A stretch of DNA of 64,000 bases from Planotetraspora mira (GTDB lineage: Bacteria > Actinomycetota > Actinomycetes > Streptosporangiales > Streptosporangiaceae), in contig NZ_BOOO01000004.1 in NCBI RefSeq assembly GCF_016863275.1, positions 1-64,000 on the forward strand, read 5' to 3'. The translations under genes were made by a program, and so were the position numbers. The first letter of the stretch is position 1. Every line of letters starts with the position of its first letter. Shown in pieces: positions 44,529 to 53,438 of the stretch. A model generated the notes under the pieces. It ran no database searches. It was not told the origin of the DNA and saw nothing but the letters and a program-made list of their open reading frames with translations.

Positions 44529-45601
44529 CGGCCGACCTCCCGGTAGGCGGCTTCGAGTAGTTCCTCCGACGGGTTCTCCAGGCGCGACACCTTGGCGATC
44601 CCGTCGAGCACGACGAAGCGCAACGTGGCTCCGCGGCTCTTCTTGTCGACCCGCATGTGGTCGCGTAGCTCGGGCCACGCCTCCTTGCGGTAGGCCGTGG
44701 GCAGCCCGACCGAGGTGAGGATGGAGCGCGTCCGCTCGACGACGTCCCTGCCGATCCGGCCGTCGAGGCGGGACAACTCGGCCGCGTACACGAGGCCGAT
44801 CGCCACGGCCTCCCCGTGCCGGATGTGGAAGTGCTCGACCCGCTCGATCGCGTGGGCCAGGGTGTGACCGTAGTTGAGGATCTCCCGCACGCCGCTCTCG
44901 CGCAGGTCGGCGCCGACGACGTCGGCCTTGACCTGGATCTTCCGCTCGATCAGCTGGCGGGTGTGCCCGCCCTCCGGCGTGCAGGCACCGGCCGGGTCGT
45001 CCTCGATCAGCATGAGGATCGTCGGGTCGGCGATGAAGCCACCCTTGATCACCTCGGCGAGGCCGGCGACGTAGTCCTCGCGGGGCACGCTCACCAGCGT
45101 CGCCAGGTCGCACAGGACACCCGCGGGTGGGTGGAAGGAGCCGACGAGGTTCTTGCCCTCGGGAGTGTTGATGCCGGTCTTGCCGCCGACGGCCGCGTCG
45201 ACCATGCCCAGCAACGTGGTCGGGACCTGCACCACCTGCACGCCGCGCAGCCAGGTCGCCGCCGCGAACCCGGCCAGGTCGGTGGTCGCTCCCCCGCCGA
45301 CGCCGACGACCGCGTCGGACCGCGTCACGCCGTAACGTCCGAACGCCGACCAGAGCTCGGCCGCGACCTCGACGGACTTGGCCGCCTCCCCGTCGGGGAC
45401 CGGCAGGGAGAGCACCTCGAGCCCGGCATTCTCCAAAACTCCGCAGACCGGGCGCGCGATCTCGGGAAGGCTCGCCGGGTGGACCACCGCCACCGTCCGG
45501 ACGCCCGCGGCGAGCAGTCCGGGCAGCTCGCCCAGGATGCCGGTGCCGACGACGACGTCGTAGGGGTTGTCCCCCCGCACGGTGATGCGCGTGGCGGTCA
45601 C
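44525..45601 (-). CDS. aroB: 3-dehydroquinate synthase
   Basis: 358 residues. The NAD site is [35 protein letters not shown] follows, and zinc ligands are the Glu in LAEVIKGG and the His in [11 protein letters not shown] and [11 protein letters not shown]. It makes 3-dehydroquinate from DAHP, step 2 of the shikimate pathway. It overlaps aroK by 4 bases and aroQ by 4, so the block is a tightly coupled operon. Confidence 0.97.
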   Translation of the reverse strand: MTATRITVRGDNPYDVVVGTGILGELPGLLAAGVRTVAVVHPASLPEIARPVCGVLENAGLEVLSLPVPDGEAAKSVEVAAELWSAFGRYGVTRSDAVVGVGGGATTDLAGFAAATWLRGVQVVQVPTTLLGMVDAAVGGKTGINTPEGKNLVGSFHPPAGVLCDLATLVSVPREDYVAGLAEVIKGGFIADPTILMLIEDDPAGACTPEGGHTRQLIERKIQVKADVVGADLRESGVREILNYGHTLAHAIERVEHFHIRHGEAVAIGLVYAAELSRLDGRIGRDVVERTRSILTSVGLPTAYRKEAWPELRDHMRVDKKSRGATLRFVVLDGIAKVSRLENPSEELLEAAYREVGR

Positions 45602-46110
45602 AACGTGGCCGCGATCTCGGCGACGATGTCCGCGGGCTCCCGGTCGTCGGTCTCCACCGTGGTGACGGCCAGCCGCTCGTAGACCGGACGGCGCTCCTCC
45701 ATCAGCTTCCTGAGCTGGCTGCGCGGGTTGAGCACCAGCAGGGGTCTGGCGGAGGCGAGGCCGACCCGCTTGACCGCCTGGTCGAGCCCCACCCGCAGGT
45801 AGACGACCCGATGGCCGGCCAGCAGCTCCTGGGTCGGACCGTGCAGGACCGCTCCGCCGCCGAGCGACACCACGCCGTCGTGGCCTTCCAGCGCGGCCTG
45901 TACGGCCACCGCCTCCAGCTCGCGGAACCTGGCCTCGCCGTCCTCGACGAACACGTCGCTCACGGGCTTGCCCGCGACCGTCTCGACGTCGGCGTCGGTG
46001 TCGCGGAAGGACAGCCCCAGGCGGTCCGCGAGGAGCAGGCCGATGGTCGACTTGCCGGAACCCGGCGGCCCGATGAGGACCACTGCGGGCTGTTGAGACG
46101 CGGAACTCAT
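45598..46110 (-). CDS. aroK: Shikimate kinase
   Basis: 170 residues. Walker A is GPPGSGKST, shikimate-binding residues are in FRDTDADVE and GGGAVL, and the lid includes [19 protein letters not shown]. It phosphorylates shikimate with ATP. The ATG at 46110 is preferred; a GTG at 46116 lies too close to AAGG. It is 14 bases from the aroC stop and overlaps aroB by 4. Confidence 0.95.
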   Translation of the reverse strand: MSSASQQPAVVLIGPPGSGKSTIGLLLADRLGLSFRDTDADVETVAGKPVSDVFVEDGEARFRELEAVAVQAALEGHDGVVSLGGGAVLHGPTQELLAGHRVVYLRVGLDQAVKRVGLASARPLLVLNPRSQLRKLMEERRPVYERLAVTTVETDDREPADIVAEIAATL

Positions 46111-46124
46111 GATCACAAACCTTA

Positions 46125-47303
46125 TTACTTGATCACCAGAGAAGAGAGGTAACCCGCCAGGTTGCGGGCGACCTCTTCGACCGAGTCGCCGCCGAACTTC
46201 TCGACGGCGGCGTCGGCCAGCACGAGTGCGACCATCGCCTCGGCGACGATCGCCGCGGCGGGCACAGCGCACACGTCGGAGCGCTCGTGGTGGGCCGTGG
46301 CCGCCTCGCCCGTCAGCACGTCGACCGTCGCGAGCGCGCGGGGAACGGTGGAGATCGGCTTCATGGCGGCGCTGACCCGCAGGGGCTCCCCGTTGGTCAT
46401 GCCGCCCTCGACGCCGCCGGCCCGGTTCGTGATCCGCCGGACGCCGCCGGCGGTGTTCTCGATCTCGTCGTGGGCCCGCGAGCCCGGCCGGCGCGCGGTC
46501 TCGAAGCCGTCGCCGACCGCCACGCCCTTGATCGCCTGGATGCCCATCAGCGCGCCGGCGAGCCGGGAGTCGAGGCGCCGGTCCCAGTGGGTGTAGCTGC
46601 CGAGACCCGGCGGCAGGCCGTAGGCGAGGACCTCGACGACGCCGCCAAGCGTGTCGCCGTCCTTGTGCGCCTTGTCGATCTCGGCCACCATCGCGGCGCT
46701 CGCCGCGGGGTCCACGCAGCGCACGGGATCGGCGTCGACCGCCACCATGTCGCCGGGGCCGGGGATGACGCCGCCGGGCGCGGACGCCCCGCCGATGGCC
46801 ACCACGTGGCTGACGATGTCGACGCCGAGGGCCTGCTTGAGGAAGCTCCGGGCGACCTGGCCGAGTGCCACACGAGCGGCGGTCTCCCGGGCGCTGGCCC
46901 GGTCGAGCACCGGGCGCGCGTCGTCGAAGCCGTACTTCTGCATGCCGGCCAGGTCGGCGTGGCCGGGTCGCGGGCGCGATCGGGGCGCGTTGCGCGCCTG
47001 CCCCTCGAGGACCTCGGGGTCGACCGGGTCGGCGGCCATCACCGTCTCCCACTTGGGCCACTCGGAGTTGCCCACCCGGATGGCCACGGGCGAGCCGAGC
47101 GTGCGGCCGTGCCGTACGCCGCCGGAGATCGTCACCACGTCCTGCTCGAACTTCATCCGCGCGCCGCGGCCGTAGCCGAGGCGGCGGCGGCGCAGCGCCT
47201 CGTCGATCTCGGCGGTGGTCACCGCCACTCCCGCGGGCAGGCCCTCCAGGATCGCGAGAAGCTCGGGGCCGTGCGACTCCCCTGCCGTCAACCAGCGCAA
47301 CAT
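46125..47303 (-). CDS. aroC: Chorismate synthase
   Basis: 392 residues. [15 protein letters not shown] is the standard start, and FMN-binding motifs are [18 protein letters not shown] and [27 protein letters not shown] is near residue 290. It converts EPSP to chorismate, the last step, using reduced FMN. First gene of the aroC-aroK-aroB-aroQ operon. In many actinobacteria aroE lies just upstream beyond the prepilin peptidase; here it does not. Confidence 0.97.
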   Translation of the reverse strand: MLRWLTAGESHGPELLAILEGLPAGVAVTTAEIDEALRRRRLGYGRGARMKFEQDVVTISGGVRHGRTLGSPVAIRVGNSEWPKWETVMAADPVDPEVLEGQARNAPRSRPRPGHADLAGMQKYGFDDARPVLDRASARETAARVALGQVARSFLKQALGVDIVSHVVAIGGASAPGGVIPGPGDMVAVDADPVRCVDPAASAAMVAEIDKAHKDGDTLGGVVEVLAYGLPPGLGSYTHWDRRLDSRLAGALMGIQAIKGVAVGDGFETARRPGSRAHDEIENTAGGVRRITNRAGGVEGGMTNGEPLRVSAAMKPISTVPRALATVDVLTGEAATAHHERSDVCAVPAAAIVAEAMVALVLADAAVEKFGGDSVEEVARNLAGYLSSLVIK

Positions 47304-47323
47304 GGTGACAAGTCTTCCATGTG

Positions 47324-47995
47324 TCACACGCGGGTCAGCACCGCCACGAGGGCCGCGACGAGCATGAACGGCCCGAAGGGGAACTCGGTGGTGCGATTTG
47401 CCCGGCGCGTGACCAGCAGGCCGACCGCGTAGATCGCGCCGAGGAGGTGGCCGCCCAGCCCGGCGACGATCGCGGCCTGCGAGCCGAGCGCGCCGGTGAG
47501 CATGCCGACGATCCCGGCGAGCTTGACGTCTCCGAGCCCCAGCCCGGTGGGACGGATGAACCACAGGACGGCGTAGATGCCGATGAGCGCGAGTCCCCAG
47601 ATCACGGCCGAGGCCAGGTGCCCGGAGGGGGCGAGGAGCACGAGGATGATCGGGTAGGACGGCAGCGTGATCATGTCGGGCAGCCGGAAGGTCCGCCAGT
47701 CGATCACGGCGAGGGCGATCCCCGCCACCACCGCGTAGAGCCACGGCGCGAGAAGCCAGTCGTCGTGGAGCCGCCAGGTGACCAGCCCGGCCGCGAGCGC
47801 GGTCGCCCCTTCGATCAGGTACGGCCGGCGGGGCAAGGGGACGATCCGGATCGCCCGTGCGAAGGCCTGCCGGGCCTCCTTGCGGTGGTCGTCCACCTCG
47901 GCGCCGAACCCGTCGGCGACGGCGCGGGCGTACGAACCGGCGATCAGCCCGAGAACCGCCGCGACGGCGACGGGCAGGGCCACCTGAACAGCCAT
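47324..47995 (-). CDS. Prepilin peptidase, A24 family, short actinobacterial form
   Basis: 223 residues with about six membrane helices. Catalytic Asp residues are in [12 protein letters not shown] and [11 protein letters not shown], the GxGD motif of aspartic membrane proteases. The N-terminal zinc-binding cysteines and methyltransferase region of proteobacterial PilD are absent, as is usual in actinobacteria. It would cut the leader of type IV or Tad-type pilins. It lies 20 bases upstream of aroC. This neighbourhood is common in actinobacteria and does not imply a shared pathway. Confidence 0.9.
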   Translation of the reverse strand: MAVQVALPVAVAAVLGLIAGSYARAVADGFGAEVDDHRKEARQAFARAIRIVPLPRRPYLIEGATALAAGLVTWRLHDDWLLAPWLYAVVAGIALAVIDWRTFRLPDMITLPSYPIILVLLAPSGHLASAVIWGLALIGIYAVLWFIRPTGLGLGDVKLAGIVGMLTGALGSQAAIVAGLGGHLLGAIYAVGLLVTRRANRTTEFPFGPFMLVAALVAVLTRV

Positions 47996-48005
47996 GGCCC
48001 CGCCC

Positions 48006-48569
48006 CTATCCGCGCCGTCTCCTGGTCCACCATCGTCGCGGCGGTTCGCCGCCCACCCTGGCCACGGTGGCACCGGGAAGCGCCTCCACCAGGCGGTCGA
48101 CGGCCGACGAGTCGCGTCTGGCCTCCTCGATCGTGGCGAGGGCCTGCAGCATGCCGCCCTCGATCACGAAGGGGACTGGCCCCGCGACGTCGACGACCAC
48201 GGCCGCCGCGTCCTCGTGGCGGGCGGCCTGGCACACCTGGGGGGCGGTCGCCTGGACGGGGCGGGCGTCCGCGCGCCACCTCCGCATCGACTCGGCCCCC
48301 GTGAAGGCGAGGACGGCCTCCCGGCCGTCCTTGCCGACGAGCTTGGGGAGCGCCATCTCGCTCTCCTTCTCCTGCCTCAGCCCGTGCTCCCCCACCTCGG
48401 ACTCGGTGAGCAGGGCCACGACCGGCACGAGCAGCCGGGCCTCGCCGATGGCCACGAGCACGTCGGCGGCGGTCGCCGTCCCGGCCTGGAAGCCGGAAAG
48501 GGCCGCGGAGACCGACGCGTCCGCGCCGCCGTCGTCGTCAGGTCGCAGGGGCTGCGGAATGGCGGGCAC
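48006..48569 (-). CDS. SseB-family N-terminal domain protein
   Basis: 187 residues. The centre has the pattern LVPVVALL, KESEMALPKLVGKDGREAVL and AFTGAESMRRW of the SseB N-terminal domain, a small alpha/beta module of unknown biochemical role that is widespread in actinobacteria. The end is basic (RWWTRRRRG). No signal peptide or membrane segment. It starts with GTG at 48569, 11 bases after the amidohydrolase gene stop, and so probably belongs to that transcript. Confidence 0.8.
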   Translation of the reverse strand: MPAIPQPLRPDDDGGADASVSAALSGFQAGTATAADVLVAIGEARLLVPVVALLTESEVGEHGLRQEKESEMALPKLVGKDGREAVLAFTGAESMRRWRADARPVQATAPQVCQAARHEDAAAVVVDVAGPVPFVIEGGMLQALATIEEARRDSSAVDRLVEALPGATVARVGGEPPRRWWTRRRRG

Positions 48570-48580
48570 GGCTCACGACC

Positions 48581-49690
48581 CTACCCAGCGAGGTCGGCTA
48601 TGGCGATTACGGGGCCGCCTCCCGAGGGGCCCTGGTGGACGGCCGCGACGGAGACGAACACGGCCGGGTCGCCGGTCACACTGGCCGCGACGCCTCCCAC
48701 GGTGGCCTTGATCTGCCGGTGCCAGTGCACGTCGGAGTCGTCCAGCATGATGTTGCGCCGTCCGCGGACCCGTCCCGAGGGGTCGGCCTCGCACTTCATG
48801 AAAACGTTGACCAGCCGGTCGCCCAGATCGTCGGGGTGGGGCCGCTCGGGAAGCTCGATTCCGGAGTCGCGGATGGCCTCCCAGATGCCGTCGGCGTCCA
48901 GGGCGTCCTTCATGACCGAGTGACCCGCCCGGTAGCGGCCGCCGATGCCCCGGACGTTGCCGACCACCACGATCTGGGCCACGTCGAGTTCGACGCCGCT
49001 GGAGCACGAGGCGACCGACGAGTAGAGGGACAGGTCCTTGTGGATCTGCTCGGCCGCGGGCATCTCGATCTCCCCCAGCGCGACGGCGATGCCGAGCGCG
49101 GTCGTGGAGTTGGAGATGTCCATCGACTTGAGCGTGTCCTCGGTGACGACCGAGTGGCCGCGCCGCTTGGCGTCGGTGATCGTCGAAAGCGTGAGCAGCG
49201 GGGTCTTGGTCTGCACGTAGTGGACGTCGGCCGGGTCGTCGATTCCCGCGATCTTCATGGCCTCCCGCACTCCGGCGGCCACCTTCTCCACCATCGCGGG
49301 CCTGCCGATGTCCTCGGGCAGGATCACCTCGCTCATCGCCACGCCGACGCTGACCCGCGGCTCGTCGGTCGGCACGGCCTTGGCCGGGTCGAGGCTCGCG
49401 AAGACGGTGGCATGCGGGCTGAGCACGCCGTCGGTGCCGCCGGACCAGACGAGGGGAACCTGCCTGACCTCGTCCTCCGACCGCGTCCCCTTGGCCACGA
49501 GCACCTCGCGGAAGGCCCGGTCGGCGAGGATGCGGGTGTAGTCGTTCACCCCTCCGTTGCCCTCGGTCTTCCCGATCACCGCCAGGACCCGGTCGGCCTC
49601 GATGACTCCGTCGTCGATCAGCCTGGCGAGCCCGGACGCGTCGGTGACGCTCTCGATGGCGACTTTCCGTACCTCGATCGGATCCGGCAT
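48581..49690 (-). CDS. Ring-opening amidohydrolase, cyanuric acid hydrolase/barbiturase family
   Basis: 369 residues, the normal length of the AtzD/barbiturase fold. Three repeated units each supply a Lys and a Ser: [14 protein letters not shown] with [22 protein letters not shown] with [12 protein letters not shown]; and [10 protein letters not shown] with [10 protein letters not shown]. The family opens cyclic imides: cyanuric acid, barbiturate and possibly others. The gene starts directly after the carbamate kinase stop (TAG then ATG) behind GGAGAG. That pairing suggests a product that yields carbamoyl phosphate or carbamate, with ATP gained by the kinase. The true substrate cannot be told from sequence alone. 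Confidence 0.9.
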   Translation of the reverse strand: MPDPIEVRKVAIESVTDASGLARLIDDGVIEADRVLAVIGKTEGNGGVNDYTRILADRAFREVLVAKGTRSEDEVRQVPLVWSGGTDGVLSPHATVFASLDPAKAVPTDEPRVSVGVAMSEVILPEDIGRPAMVEKVAAGVREAMKIAGIDDPADVHYVQTKTPLLTLSTITDAKRRGHSVVTEDTLKSMDISNSTTALGIAVALGEIEMPAAEQIHKDLSLYSSVASCSSGVELDVAQIVVVGNVRGIGGRYRAGHSVMKDALDADGIWEAIRDSGIELPERPHPDDLGDRLVNVFMKCEADPSGRVRGRRNIMLDDSDVHWHRQIKATVGGVAASVTGDPAVFVSVAAVHQGPSGGGPVIAIADLAG

Positions 49691-50632
49691 CTATCTCTCC
49701 GCCCCTCTGGATACCCTTGTACCGATATTTCCTGATAGCGCCTCGCCGATGTGCTCCAACGAGGTGATCACCGCCCGCTGCCCGCCGTCCTCGGCGAAGC
49801 GCAGGGCCGCCTCCACCTTCGGCCCCATGCTGCCGCTGGCGAAGTGCCCGGCGGCCTGCAGGACGCGGAGCCCGTCCGTGGTTATCTCCTCGATCGGCCG
49901 GGCGGACGCCGTGCCGAACCCGATGACCGCGTTCGGCACATCGGTCGCGATGACCAGGTCCGTCGCGTGCACGGCTCTGGCCAGCGCCGCGGCCGCGAGG
50001 TCCTTGTCGATGACGGCCTCGACGCCGTCCAGCGCGCCGTCCGCGCCGCGGACGACGGGCACTCCCCCGCCTCCGGCGGCGACCACCGTGTACCCCGCCT
50101 CCATGAGGGCGATCGCGGCGGGCGCGTCGAGGATCTCCACCGGCTCAGGTGAGGCGACGACCCTGCGCCAGCCGCGCTCGAACCGCCGCCAGGTCTGGCC
50201 CCGGCCCTCGATGCGGCGGGCCTCCGCCTCCTCGAAGTACTGCCCGATGGGCTTCACCGGATCGTGGAACGCGGGATCGTCGCGATCGACCAGCGTCCGG
50301 GTCACCACGGTGGCCAGCCGGGCCCGCTCGGGTGCCAGCGCCCGCTCCAGCGCGTTCATGATGAGGGTGCCGATCGTGCCCTGCGTCTGCGCGACACACC
50401 AGTCCAGCGGGACCGGCGGCAGCACGTGGGCGGTGAGCTGGTTCTTCAGCAGGATGTTGCCGACCTGTGGACCGTTGCCGTGGGTGAGCATCACCTCGTG
50501 ACCGGCCCTGATGAGGCTCGCGACGTGTGTCATCGCCCGCCCGATCGCCCGATGCTGGTCAGCCGGCGCGGCGCTCCCGTCGGGAGCGGTCATGGCGTTG
50601 CCGCCCAGTGCGATCAGTATGCGTCCGCCCAC
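49691..50632 (-). CDS. Carbamate kinase
   Basis: 313 residues of the amino-acid-kinase fold. ILIALGGNAM is the start of the nucleotide core, MLTHGNGPQVGN binds phosphate, QTQGTIGTL follows, and AAGGGGVPVV, DKDLAAAALA and GSMGPKVEAALRF complete the family set. KPIGQYF has the catalytic Lys region. It interconverts carbamoyl phosphate and ADP with carbamate and ATP. No arginine deiminase or ornithine carbamoyltransferase is near; instead it abuts a ring-opening amidohydrolase, so it probably serves cyclic-imide or pyrimidine-type nitrogen catabolism rather than arginine fermentation. Confidence 0.93.
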   Translation of the reverse strand: MGGRILIALGGNAMTAPDGSAAPADQHRAIGRAMTHVASLIRAGHEVMLTHGNGPQVGNILLKNQLTAHVLPPVPLDWCVAQTQGTIGTLIMNALERALAPERARLATVVTRTLVDRDDPAFHDPVKPIGQYFEEAEARRIEGRGQTWRRFERGWRRVVASPEPVEILDAPAAIALMEAGYTVVAAGGGGVPVVRGADGALDGVEAVIDKDLAAAALARAVHATDLVIATDVPNAVIGFGTASARPIEEITTDGLRVLQAAGHFASGSMGPKVEAALRFAEDGGQRAVITSLEHIGEALSGNIGTRVSRGAER

Positions 50633-50765
50633 ATCGCGAAACTATCCAGCTCACGGCGGCCCTACATTGGCGAATATCGCCCATCGAACGCCTATCCTTC
50701 GGCAAGCCTTCGCATCTTTGGCGCGGATCTGCCGCAGTGGCGCGAAATGACGGCAGAATCGATCT

Positions 50766-51104
50766 ATGCCCCCCGAGAAGCTGGAACCCAACGAAGTCGG
50801 CGCGGCCTTCGCCGCCCGCCGCGAGCTCGGCCCCCAGTACGAACTGGAGCTGGCCGAATCGCTCGTCGACAGGGTCAACGCCGTGATCGACTCACGGCTG
50901 GCCGAGAAGAAGGGCAAGCGTCCGCCGCTCGACTGGGCGCAGATGACGCTCGGCCTGGGTTCGCTGGCGTTGTCCATCCCCCTGGTGGCGATCGTGTCCT
51001 CCAACGTGCCGGGCACGCTCGGCCTCATGCTCGTCTTCGGCGTCCTGGCCGTGGTGAACCTGGCCTACGTGCTCACCCGGGCGATGCACAACAACCGCGA
51101 CTGA
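50766..51104 (+). CDS. Small two-helix membrane protein of unknown function
   Basis: 112 residues. The first 60 are soluble, acidic and helical (GPQYELELAESLVDRVN), then come two membrane helices at about 64-80 (LGLGSLALSIPLVAI) and 85-104 (LGLMLVFGVLAVVNLAYVL). The spacing of the two helices gives a hairpin with the N- and C-termini inside. Such proteins are common in actinomycetes, sometimes near DUF1707 genes. No partner is visible here. Confidence 0.75.
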   Translation: MPPEKLEPNEVGAAFAARRELGPQYELELAESLVDRVNAVIDSRLAEKKGKRPPLDWAQMTLGLGSLALSIPLVAIVSSNVPGTLGLMLVFGVLAVVNLAYVLTRAMHNNRD

Positions 51105-51117
51105 ACGGGCCCGCCCC

Positions 51118-51975
51118 TTACATGTAATCCCATTTGCGGCTGATGTCGTGGAGCGCTTCCGGCACGTCCTCGGGGGACGGAAGGGCCCGCCCCCGCTGGA
51201 CGGCACCGGACCGGATCTTGTCCCGCCAGTCGCCGATGCCCTTGACGAACTCCTCGTCCTGCCGTTCGCCGTACCGCAACATGGACGGCTCCCAGTCCAC
51301 GCCGAGGAACTCGCAGATCCGCCTCAGCTGGGTCTCCGGCTCGTCCGTGAGTTCCTCGTACCGCACGGTCAGGCCCGCCAGTCGGCTCCTGGCGTTCTCC
51401 AGGTACGTCATGTAGTTCAAGGTGTGCCGGACGGCCTCCTCCGGGGAACGCCGCTCGGGATCCGCCTCCGCCCAGGACTGGGCGATCGACATCGGGTGCC
51501 TGATCAGGAAGATGAACCGCGCCTCCGGCCAGCACGTCGAGATCCGCCGCCAGGCGAAGACGTTGCTCGGCGTCTTCTCCACGAGGATGCGCTTGCCGCT
51601 CCTGGCGAGTTCCCGGTGGAGGAGGCGGTCCCAGAGGATGTGCTCGATGTCGCTCTGCGTGTGCCCCAGGGTGTCCATCGCCTGCCGTAACGGCTCGGTG
51701 GGGAGATTGACCGACAGGCGGCGCACGTGCAGTTCGTGGGGTGCGTGGATCTCGGAGTGGCAGTTCAGCATGACGCGCAACAACGTCGACCCCGAGCGGA
51801 CCGAGGACAACACGAACACGGGGTCGCGCAGGAGGCGGTCGGTCGCACGATCGGCCGGAGGCCGCACGGCGTCGTTGGGCATCCGCATGAACATCTCGGG
51901 GATCGAGTCGGGCCGCTTGATCGAGTACCCGGTCAGGCCGACGAGTTTCGAGTTGACCTTGCGTTTCCAATTCAT
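51118..51975 (-). CDS. Sulfotransferase family protein (second copy, outside the polysaccharide locus)
   Basis: 285 residues. VLSSVRSGSTLLRVML is the 5'-phosphosulfate loop of PAPS binding; ARFIFLIRHPMSIAQSW is the 3'-phosphate site; VRYEELTDEPETQL and FLGVDWEPSM follow. It belongs to the branch found in actinomycete secondary-metabolite and glycolipid loci. It differs from the sulfotransferase at 4694 in length and motifs, so it is not a recent duplicate. No signal peptide. Its acceptor is unknown. It ends 14 bases from the two-helix membrane gene, convergently. Confidence 0.87.
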   Translation of the reverse strand: MNWKRKVNSKLVGLTGYSIKRPDSIPEMFMRMPNDAVRPPADRATDRLLRDPVFVLSSVRSGSTLLRVMLNCHSEIHAPHELHVRRLSVNLPTEPLRQAMDTLGHTQSDIEHILWDRLLHRELARSGKRILVEKTPSNVFAWRRISTCWPEARFIFLIRHPMSIAQSWAEADPERRSPEEAVRHTLNYMTYLENARSRLAGLTVRYEELTDEPETQLRRICEFLGVDWEPSMLRYGERQDEEFVKGIGDWRDKIRSGAVQRGRALPSPEDVPEALHDISRKWDYM

Positions 51976-52053
51976 GACCTTGAAACCTTAACGCCCGGTT
52001 AAAAACGGTGCCAAGGCCATGCAAGCACTTCACAGGCAGGTGACAGGCACACT

Positions 52054-53226
52054 TCAGCCAAGACGCTGGAGGCGGGTGACGGCCTCGTCGATGACCTCGT
52101 CCCTCTTGCAGAAGGCGAAGCGCACGAAATGTCGCCCGCGTTCCCGGCGGTCGTAGAAGACCTGGGTGGGGATGGCGACCACGCCGGCGAGCTCGGGCAG
52201 CCGCATGGCGAACTCGAGGCCGTCGTCGAACCCCAGCGGGCGGATGTCGGTCTGGACGAAGTAGGTGCCGGCGGGGCGGAGCACCTCGAACCCGGCCGTG
52301 CGCAATCCCGCCATCAGCCGGTCGCGCTTGGCCTGCAGGGCCGCCCGCTGCGCGGCCACCCATTCCATCTCCTCGCGCAGCGCGAACGCCACGGCCAGCT
52401 GCCAGGGGGCGCTGGAGGTGAAGGTCAGGAACTGCTTGACCGTCTGGACGGCCCGCGTCAGCGAAGGCGGCGCGCAGATCCAGCCGGTCTTCCAGCCGGT
52501 CACGCTGAAGCTCTTGCCGGCCGACGAGATCATGATCGTTCGCTCCCGCATGCCGGGAAGGGTCGCGAGCGGGATGTGCTCGACGCCGTCGAAGGTCAGG
52601 TGCTCGTAGACCTCGTCGGTGATGGCGATCAGGTCGTGTTCCCCGCAGACCGCCGCGATCTCCTCGAGCTCGGCCCGGGTGAAGACGGTCCCCGTGGGGT
52701 TGTGCGGAGAGTTGACCAGGACGGCCCTGGTCCGGGTACCGACGGCGGCGGCCAGTTCCGCGGGGTCGAAGGTGAAGCGGCCCGCGTCGACCCGCAGGGT
52801 CACGGGCCTGCGCACGGCTCCGGCGAGCGCGACGGCCGCGCCGTAGGAGTCGTAGAAGGGCTCGAAGACGATCACTTCGTCGCCGGGCTCGCAGACGGCG
52901 AGCACGGCGGCCGCGATCGCCTCCGTGGCGCCGACCGTGACCAGGACCTCGGCGCCGGGGTCGTAGGACAGGCCGTACCAGTCCTTACGGTGATCGGAGA
53001 CGGCCTGCCGCAACTCCGGGACGCCAGGGCCCGGCGGGTACTGGTTCAGTCCGCCCTTGATCGCCTCGATGGCGTGCTCAAGCATGCGGGCCGGCCCGTC
53101 GGTGTCGGGGAAGCCCTGGCCCAGGTTGATCGAACCCGTGTCCACGGCCAGCTTCGTCATCGTCGCGAAGACGGTCGTGCCGAACTCGCGCATCCGTCCC
53201 ACCAGCGGCTCTTCCACAGCGGCCAC
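52054..53226 (-). CDS. PLP-dependent aminotransferase, class I (DapC-like)
   Basis: 390 residues. Fold-type I landmarks: INLGQGFPDTDGP, GATEAIAAAVLA, the Asn/Pro stretch NSPHNPTGTVFT, ITDEVYEHL, and the Schiff-base Lys in SSAGKSFSVTGWKTGW. The pattern is that of the N-succinyldiaminopimelate and kynurenine-type aminotransferases common in actinobacteria, often named DapC. The start is uncertain: GTG at 53226 or 53217, or ATG at 53193, since no strong ribosome site is seen. It stands alone. The natural substrate should be tested before naming it DapC. Confidence 0.85.
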   Translation of the reverse strand: MAAVEEPLVGRMREFGTTVFATMTKLAVDTGSINLGQGFPDTDGPARMLEHAIEAIKGGLNQYPPGPGVPELRQAVSDHRKDWYGLSYDPGAEVLVTVGATEAIAAAVLAVCEPGDEVIVFEPFYDSYGAAVALAGAVRRPVTLRVDAGRFTFDPAELAAAVGTRTRAVLVNSPHNPTGTVFTRAELEEIAAVCGEHDLIAITDEVYEHLTFDGVEHIPLATLPGMRERTIMISSAGKSFSVTGWKTGWICAPPSLTRAVQTVKQFLTFTSSAPWQLAVAFALREEMEWVAAQRAALQAKRDRLMAGLRTAGFEVLRPAGTYFVQTDIRPLGFDDGLEFAMRLPELAGVVAIPTQVFYDRRERGRHFVRFAFCKRDEVIDEAVTRLQRLG

Positions 53227-53438
53227 TTTATGCCCGGGCGGCCCCGGTCCCATAGCCCGGCCGGACGGTCGCCGCGCCTCCTCCGCACCAGGACGAGCCT
53301 CTGCGAATTCGGATGAAAAGACTAATTCGGGCTGATTGGCCGACTTCACGCTTAACAGCTCTAGATGGTGCTGTTTCGCCGGGTTACTTTCTAGGGACAG
53401 GTCCTTTGGCACGTGCCACCCAGCGAAGGAAGAGAGGA

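Noticed and set aside
51118-51975. Second sulfotransferase as a member of the polysaccharide locus
   Set aside because: It lies 24 kb away, beside unrelated genes, and its motifs differ from the locus sulfotransferase.
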